DNA from: Colletotrichum lupini
Taxonomy: Eukaryota > Ascomycota > Sordariomycetes > Glomerellales > Glomerellaceae
Assembly: GCF_023278565.1 (NCBI RefSeq)
Contig: NC_064679.1
Span: 744,001-808,000, forward strand
Length of the DNA: 64,000 nucleotides
Direction: 5' to 3'
Position numbers and translations under genes: made by a program. Shown here in pieces: positions 57,618-64,000 of this stretch. Below the pieces are notes generated by a model. That model was given only the letters and a program-made list of their open reading frames with translations. It was not told the DNA's origin and did not search any database. Position 1 is the first letter of the stretch, and each line of letters starts with the position of its first letter.

Positions 57618-58645
57618 TCAAGCCCAGGTGTCAAAGAAGCGAACAGCCTGGAAGAAAGCCTCCTCCTTGCCGAACTTCTGTCTGGGGTCCGAAATATTGG
57701 CGCGAACGCCGAATCCATGCGAGGTACCACCATACACAGCGAGGGAGAAGGGCTGGCCAGTCTCACTGAGGAGTGCCTCGACCTCGGCACGACGAGCGGG
57801 TGACATGAGGTTATCAGTTTCTACAGCGGCATTGTCAATAACAAGGAAAAGTCCAGGTACCCTTCTGCAGGTGCTCTCCTGGGAGGAGAGGGGCCGGGAT
57901 TATAACGTACCGGCGGCAGCGACACTCGCGGGACCAGTGATGGCCGTAATCTCCTCATCGGTAAGAAGACTTGGGTGCGCGGCGAAGCCGACATCAGCGC
58001 CCTTGCCCTCGGCGAGGACGCGGAAAGAGTAGCGGCCTCCGAAGCAGTATCCCGTGACGGCGACCTTGCTCACGCCGAGTTCCTCGCGCAGGTACTTGAT
58101 GGAGTTGGCGATGATCGGGTCAGTAACGTTGGGTCCGTGCTGCGCAAGGAACGCCGTCGTGTTGAAGCCGGGGATGTTGATATCGTTCGGGGCGGGGCTG
58201 CCGTTGAACAGGTCCGGCGCGACGGAGATGTAACCGGCGCGAGCAAAGCTGTCGGACAGGCTGGCCGTTTGCGTTAACATCGGTATTGGCACGACGGTGC
58301 CATATGGCGGCCCGAGGTCTATGGCTGGTATAAGGTACTCACAGCTTGTTTTGCGCGAGCTGGATTCCGAAAACGTCGGTCAGGTAAAGGACTCCAACAG
58401 TCCTATTACCACGCGTGCTTGGCTTGGTGACATATTGGGTCACTGCATACAAATCGCGTCAGCTTGTGCGCCAGATAGACGTCGCGACGAGATTGAAAAG
58501 ACTCACGCCCATTGTACTTGACCTCCTCGCCAATTGGAGTGCCAGTGTGGGCAATGGCGGAAACGTCGGCAACGGGGCACTTCTTAGCAGCATTGGTCAG
58601 AGATACGAGGCCCAGAAGGGCTGCGACAATAGTTTTGCTGAGCAT
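57618..58645 (-). CDS. Dienelactone hydrolase-family protein, secreted
   Basis: Four exons: 58507-58645, 58343-58442, 57911-58260, 57618-57820, with GT...AG introns of 64, 82 and 90 nt, giving 263 residues. A signal peptide (MLSKTIVAALLGLVSLTNA) leads to an Ala-Lys-Lys-Cys start of the mature protein. The ATG at 58645 is chosen over one 10 codons upstream because it opens the signal peptide. The catalytic set is Cys152 in GYCFGGR, Asp199 in ETDNLM, and His231 in SHGFGVR. The spacing resembles bacterial dienelactone hydrolase. The bacterial enzyme opens dienelactone to maleylacetate in chlorocatechol breakdown; fungal secreted copies have mostly unknown substrates, some acting on lactones or esters. 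Same strand as the MCT-type carrier 0.8 kb upstream. Confidence 0.93.
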
Positions 58646-59477
58646 CTTGAAGGTTTTGGACTGGAGGTAGGTCAATCACAAAGCACGGCGGACGGAGACC
58701 GGACGGAGGAAATGGGACGGGACGGGATAGCCCAACATCTTTTTAAGATTTAAGCTTCTCTCCGTTCCACGCGTCTAATGATTACAAATAAGCCAGATCG
58801 GAACCTATTTTCTTGGATGGTCATCCGGACGGAGATACGGGTGGTATCTTGGAGATATCCTTTGCCAAGGCGGTAGACATGGCGCAAGACCCTTGAAGAC
58901 GTCATCCAATCCTCTAGCCGTGTGCTCCGCGTCTCCGCAAACACACCGTGAACGGTGAAGGATTGAGAGTTGCCGGGGCGGGGAGAAGGTTCCAGTCTGG
59001 GCCCAAGGAGGAAGCCGAGCTTTTTCTTCTCCGCTTCAGAATTGTGCGCCAATCATTGTGCTCGGTGCCCCTGTTTCGATGGTGGCTTTTGTTTGCTTGT
59101 TTAATGTTTAAATGCAACATTGATGGACGTGATGATCCTTGGATTCTCCCAAGGCCAAGCCGTGCGGCAACGGGAAATGAGCATCGTTTAGGACGGACTG
59201 CCGTTATTTAGATGAGGGGTCCGCGTGGGGCAATTGCGACTTATCAATGGCCGGCTCGCTGCCGAATCGGCAAAAGCGTTGAATGTTGAGTCTTTATTAC
59301 TAGTTCTTAGTAAGGTTTCGGTGAGGGTATTCATTCATCAGACTCGGTCAAAATGATCCAGCCTATCCAAGTCTCCATGACGTAGATCACCATGGCAGCA
59401 ATTCTCTCTCAACAACCGTTATGCCGTATCTCAGCTCTTGAATACCAAGGCTGGCTAGCTTTCATTCAAGCTTCGTC
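58646..59477. other. Intergenic, dienelactone hydrolase promoter
   Basis: Separates two minus-strand genes; 832 bp, enough for an independent promoter. Nothing else was recognised. Confidence 0.5.
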
Positions 59478-60932
59478 TCAGACAAATCCTAAAAGACCCT
59501 CAGTAGTGAACAGCTTTGCGCAAAGCGTCAGAACCGCCCCGACCATGCAAATGACGCCGCCAAACACGGAAATCTGGTCGTAACCGTGGTACCGATTGAG
59601 CAACGCGCCGCTGACCGGTGGCCCAATCAACACAGCAATTGATGCGAATGCGATGCCCATTCCCATATAGGTGCCGATATCCTTCGGCGTCTTTGGGCAC
59701 AGGGTGAAGACCACGGACCCTCCTGAGATGATGGCGCCAGAAGTGAGACCATACGCTGCGGCAAAGCCAATGATTCCAGCCTCAGTCACTGCCTTGGGCC
59801 AGCAGAGAATCGAGATGGCGGTTAACAGTCCTGCAGTGAATAAGATGTTGATGCGACCAAACTTGTCGCCGAGGACGCCTGGAATGATGCGGCCGGGGAT
59901 CGAGGCTCCGTTAATGACTGCCACCAAATAAGACGCCAGTGACGGGCTCAAGCCGTGATCGATACCGAATGTCGGCAAGTAAAAGAAGGGGATGAACATG
60001 CCCACAAACATGAGGCACACGCCACCAGTGAGACACAGAAACAGCGGCTGTCGGAAAGCTTTCCAGATGAAGAACTGGCTCCTTCGAGGGGGAAGACGGG
60101 CCCTGACGGCGACGGACGAGTATAAGAGGAATGGCATCATGATGAAGCCGCATATGCGAACGGCCCAACCGAATCCCAGCGTGTCCAGAAGCTCTGAGAG
60201 AACGATGGGGAAGACGACTGCGCCCAACGAGGAGCCGGCAATGGCGAGACCCATGGCTGCTCCTCTCCTCCTCTTGAAGTATTGAGGCGTGGCGGCCATT
60301 GCTGGGAACATGATCAATCCGTTCGATAAGCCGCTGAGCACACCTTGAGCGAGCATGAACTGCCAATACTCGTTGCACAAGCTCGTCATCATCACTGAGA
60401 AGATGTATACTATCGCGGCGGGACGAATGACCTAGTCAAGGTTAGCTTCTTCTCGATGGCGATACCAGCACGCCTGTGTCTTGTGTGCACTCACCCATGC
60501 GCCATAACGGTCAAAGATTGGCCCTCCTATAGCACCAGACGCAAACACCAAGAATGCCTGTATTGATCCGATCCACGATATGTCGTCTGGCGTATGGTTC
60601 GAAAGCTGATGGCGCGTGTAGTACGCTTGAAAAACGCCAAATGAGTTGGTGTACCCCAGAGAGCAGAACAAGATGGCTGCTGTGCCGGCCGCCACTGACC
60701 ATGCTCGCGTGCCGCCTTCGGGGAAGTCATCTTCAGCCGATTGAATAACCTTTTCGTGTTTCTCCTGCTCGCCTGATCGTCCTTGGTCTGTCGATGGCGT
60801 TGACTTACTCTTCTCCGACTCGGCGCGCGACTGTTGAAGTACTTCCCCGCGACCCTCGCCCGAATTGGCTCTCGACGGACCGCCCTCGACGATATCCTTC
60901 ACCTCATCCTTGGTCTCGGTTGGTTCGTTCAT
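59478..60932 (-). CDS. MFS monocarboxylate-type transporter (MCT family)
   Basis: Two exons: 60495-60932 and 59478-60431, with a 63-nt intron (GTGAGT...CTAG) in phase 0, 463 residues. A hydrophilic Glu/Ser-rich tail of about 75 residues is followed by DFPEGGTRAWSVAAGTAAI, the family's N-terminal mark (DGGxxAW type). Then come TNSFGVFQAYY, SWIGSIQAFLVF and GPIFDRYG in helices 1-2, GLSNGLIMFPAM, and FKRRRGAAMGLAIAGSSLG in helices 4-5. Twelve helices are expected. Fungal members of this MCT-like group lie in the plasma membrane. The substrate is unknown, commonly short organic acids or small metabolites. Confidence 0.94.
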
Positions 60933-63900
60933 TGTTGCGTTGTTCTCAGAGAACTATGTGTCTTTGAGAGATTCGAGAAGCTTGGATCAGCTCCATCCTC
61001 AAACTGGGCACAAACAAGGCGCGTCGCTGTCTATTGAATGCCACCAAGACCTCCCGCACCTCGGGACCGACTGCCCGCGGCCACCGTCACGAGATGCCCA
61101 CCTGTGAGGCGTACATGAACTTTTGAAATCTTCACGCAACAAGTGGGCTCTGTTTCTGCAGCTTGGCAGCTAGTCGGGAGGAACGTGCCAGTCTGAGCCC
61201 TTGGGACTTCACCGATCGACTTGCTTGACTGCGGCTACGGCACGGCCGAAAGCGCACGTGCGCCGGCGAGCTCCCGGAGGCTGATATGTTTACAGTCAGT
61301 TTGAGAAGACGCAGCCCAGCCCGACGGGAGCCCCGTTAGAGGCGGATCTCGCAAGGCCGTGGCATCTGCAAGCTCGTTGGAGACGTTTTAGGAGTGACAA
61401 TGACTTCATGGTTGGCAAGTGGCATAAGCTCTGTATACTTTAGGTTCATGACGCTATCCACGGTTTACAACCAACGTCGTCTGATCACAAACTCGCAAGT
61501 ACCGTGCAGCACTGCAACTTTCTCAAACAGCACGTAGCGTACTTGAATCGACGCCAAGGGGATGCGAATGCGGTCCTCGACACTGCAGCTCCTGTCGATC
61601 AATAATAGTCCCCGACGCAGGCTGTACGTCTGCCCTCGCATGTTTACCTGTGTCATCATGACCAACAACCTTAAATCGATGAAAGCATTCGTCTGTCGCG
61701 TCCGCACCCATAACATGACTTGTTGCCTATATGTAACTCATGCCCCGAATTACTCTATCGTTCTTTTGGTGTAGCAAATTCTCGTACACATTGCATCCTT
61801 CACGAGTTCACCAGAATTCAACAAGGTTTTACCCTCAGGCCTCTGACCCAGGCTTGGGGGTCGACGAAACCTTCCAGGCTTATCCAAATCTCATGGAAAG
61901 ATGATTGCGCTATGCCGATCAAAGCGTTTGAAGACATAGCGAGCTCTTCGACAACAGTGAGGTGGCTCATCACAGATTCTGACCCCGTCAAGTTCCAACC
62001 TTATCAAATGGCGGGCGCAGTCCGTGTGGTTGACAGACTTCGGAGTATGGGTTGAAGTCATCCTGTCTCTTCGGAGAAGTTGGGTCAGCTATGGTGCATG
62101 TTTCTTCGTATGCAACGAGTCTGCGCCTTGGTGGACTTGCAACAGCTGAGTTATGCTCATCTGCTCTTGAGCTCACTCTGTCCTTCCGAACTTCTCAGCC
62201 TAAATTGAGTCCAACGTTCATTCGTCTGATGTCCTGTAAACGCCCTGCTTGCCAAGCCGGCTGAATCTCTTCATCCGGCACAGCTATACATTTACATTAG
62301 ATGCTAGAGATGCTCAGACTACACCGTTGACTCCCAGACGAGTCGTTCCGCGTTCAAAGTTGTCAGGTTGACGGTTGTCACACGAAGAAAAGAGCAGCTC
62401 CAGACAATACCACGAGCAGGCAATTCCTATGAGGCCACCAATGCTAAAAGCCCCGTTCTCTCCTTCCAACCATGACGTAGCTTAGTGAGCGCCATGAGAA
62501 GCTAGGGTGAAAACTTTGAGTGTATGTTATTTGGGACTCTCAATCCTCCGAAGGCTAGGCCAGTGAGTGAGGAAGGTCCGGTGACAGTAGACTCAACGTT
62601 GAACATTTTACTAACGCGCATCATGTAATCTATACACAGATTACTTCTTCGCATAGAGAAAGACTTCGAGAGCGTGTTGCATTCAATGTCCTGGTTCCGG
62701 CCCACGTTTCGACTACCTTGAAGGTCAACCTCAGCTGGGCCATACGCAACTTCTCCAACCTACGTGTATGAACATAACCAATACGCAAGTTGGTCTTCAA
62801 TGAGAGTTCTTTCCACTTTACTAGGTAACTAGGCGGAGTTTGCACAACATGAGAGAAACGGCGTTACATCGCAGATTCCAAGAGGAAGACACATTATCAC
62901 CGGCAAAGTCACACATGACGAACCCCTTAATATGGAAAAATGGCATCACGAACGGAGCTACAACCTCCGCGAACCGCGATGTTTGCCCGTCTACCCCGCT
63001 ACGGAACCAAGGGGTCACAACTATTTAGCCCCGGCTCCCCTGCGATCGCTGCACGCCGAGACTCACGCCGAGACTCACCCCGCAGATCCCCCAGACGCCC
63101 GTTCGGCACAAACTTCGAGCCAAGAGCAAAGTTTCGGACAACGCAACGTCTGCCGTCCATGGGCTGTCAAGCAACTGGTGGGTAACCACCTATCTTTCGA
63201 CGATGCTGAGTGAGGCTTTCTGTCTGGAGGTCCGGTTCGCTTGACACCCCTCAGCACCAGTCTCCTGAAATTCCCGCTTGTTCCGTCTGCGCATTTCACA
63301 ACCAGCCTTCGTTGGTAGTCGCCAAGAAAGCTTACGATGTGAGTAATGGCATACTGTATTCGTATCGCAGATCCACCCCTGTCACATTGACTGACTCTAG
63401 CTGCGTAGCAGAAGGTAGATTGCCTTGACGGAAGTACTTGAAAGGTGGTTCAAGCCTCGAAACATCCGCATATACTTCTCGTCGTGGCTCGGTAGGCCAT
63501 GGAGCTACTTAGCGCCAATTGAGACCTGGTACTATGCTGGAGGGTTTAGGAAGATAACATCGCCGAGCCTTATTATCCACACAAGTCTGCTTCGACGTTG
63601 ATCAAGCTCCGACACGGGTAAGGGAGCCCTGCCGGACAAGTTCGGACAGTGGGCTAGCGAGAGCCGAAGACAGGCACGATCGGCAAGGTATCGCGGCCGT
63701 TCCTGACGACCGTCGTTCACCTCATCCCGTACGTCCCGGAACTATTGCTCAGTCTTACCGCCGCCGAGATCTTGGCTCTTGGAACCTTGACTTGGCTCTC
63801 CATCACCTGGCTACCACATAACGTTAACTCTCACCAACAAGCCAATGGAGTAGACTTCCTCTCCGCTTACAAGACCTTGGCAGTCTTTTGATATGGGATT

Positions 63901-64000
63901 GCTTCGGTGCGACAGTCCTCAGATCCGCAATCCAAGGGTTTCTTTCCCTGCATCAAACACTCAACTTTTGCCAACTCTGGGAGTGGGGCTTAGCTGCCGA
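60933..64000. other. 3-kb region with no supported gene
   Basis: Normal composition. Short frames on both strands lack domains and splice support. A direct 12-bp duplication, GACTCACGCCGA type, is at about 63055-63078. A gene may begin near the right edge beyond the window, but nothing here proves it. Confidence 0.5.

Overview
The window looks like nuclear DNA of a filamentous ascomycete (Pezizomycotina, probably a Sordariomycete). The evidence is compact protein genes with 50-110 nt introns, fungus-specific families (HET, CFEM/PTH11-type GPCR, two Zn2Cys6 regulators, Dfg5/Dcw1-type GH76, BCS1-like AAA, ACS- and MCT-type MFS carriers), and a sharp split between ordinary gene-bearing DNA and very AT-rich, stop-riddled repeat DNA with the transition pattern of repeat-induced point mutation (RIP). 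The genus cannot be fixed from the sequence alone.

Layout. 1-11.3 kb is RIP-degraded DNA: an unidentified old repeat (1-4818, probably resuming at 11150-11330) is split by a Ty3/Gypsy chromovirus (4819-11145, 224-bp LTRs, TTAA duplication). 11.8-20.1 kb holds a HET-domain gene, a small alpha/beta hydrolase and a BCS1-like AAA ATPase. 20323-33614 is a second RIP-degraded chromovirus (210-bp LTRs, ACAAC duplication). Inserted in it is a structurally complete Copia element (26953-32881, minus strand) with 514-bp LTRs that read as identical, one uninterrupted 1415-codon Gag-Pol frame, GTTAT duplications, a polypurine tract, and a primer site matching the initiator tRNA-Met anticodon arm. 34-35.5 kb holds a GH76 (Dfg5/Dcw1-like) gene broken by an in-frame TAG. 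35.7-44.3 kb holds a C2H2-like gene, a Zn2Cys6 regulator and a CFEM/PTH11-type receptor, all on the minus strand. 44.3-49.4 kb has no recognisable gene. 49.4-61 kb holds an ACS-family MFS carrier, a second Zn2Cys6 regulator, a secreted dienelactone hydrolase and an MCT-type MFS carrier. The last 3 kb has no supported gene.

Working together. The regulator, dienelactone hydrolase and monocarboxylate-type carrier at 54.6-60.9 kb could be a small catabolic cluster (inference). The two Zn2Cys6 genes are paralogues of one family and share an intron position inside the zinc cluster. The transposons form a readable history: an old repeat was RIPped, chromoviruses inserted and were themselves RIPped with mutation fading toward their outer ends, and then the intact Copia element landed in the dead second chromovirus. 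Exon joins were worked out by eye from splice signals, reading frame and conserved motifs.
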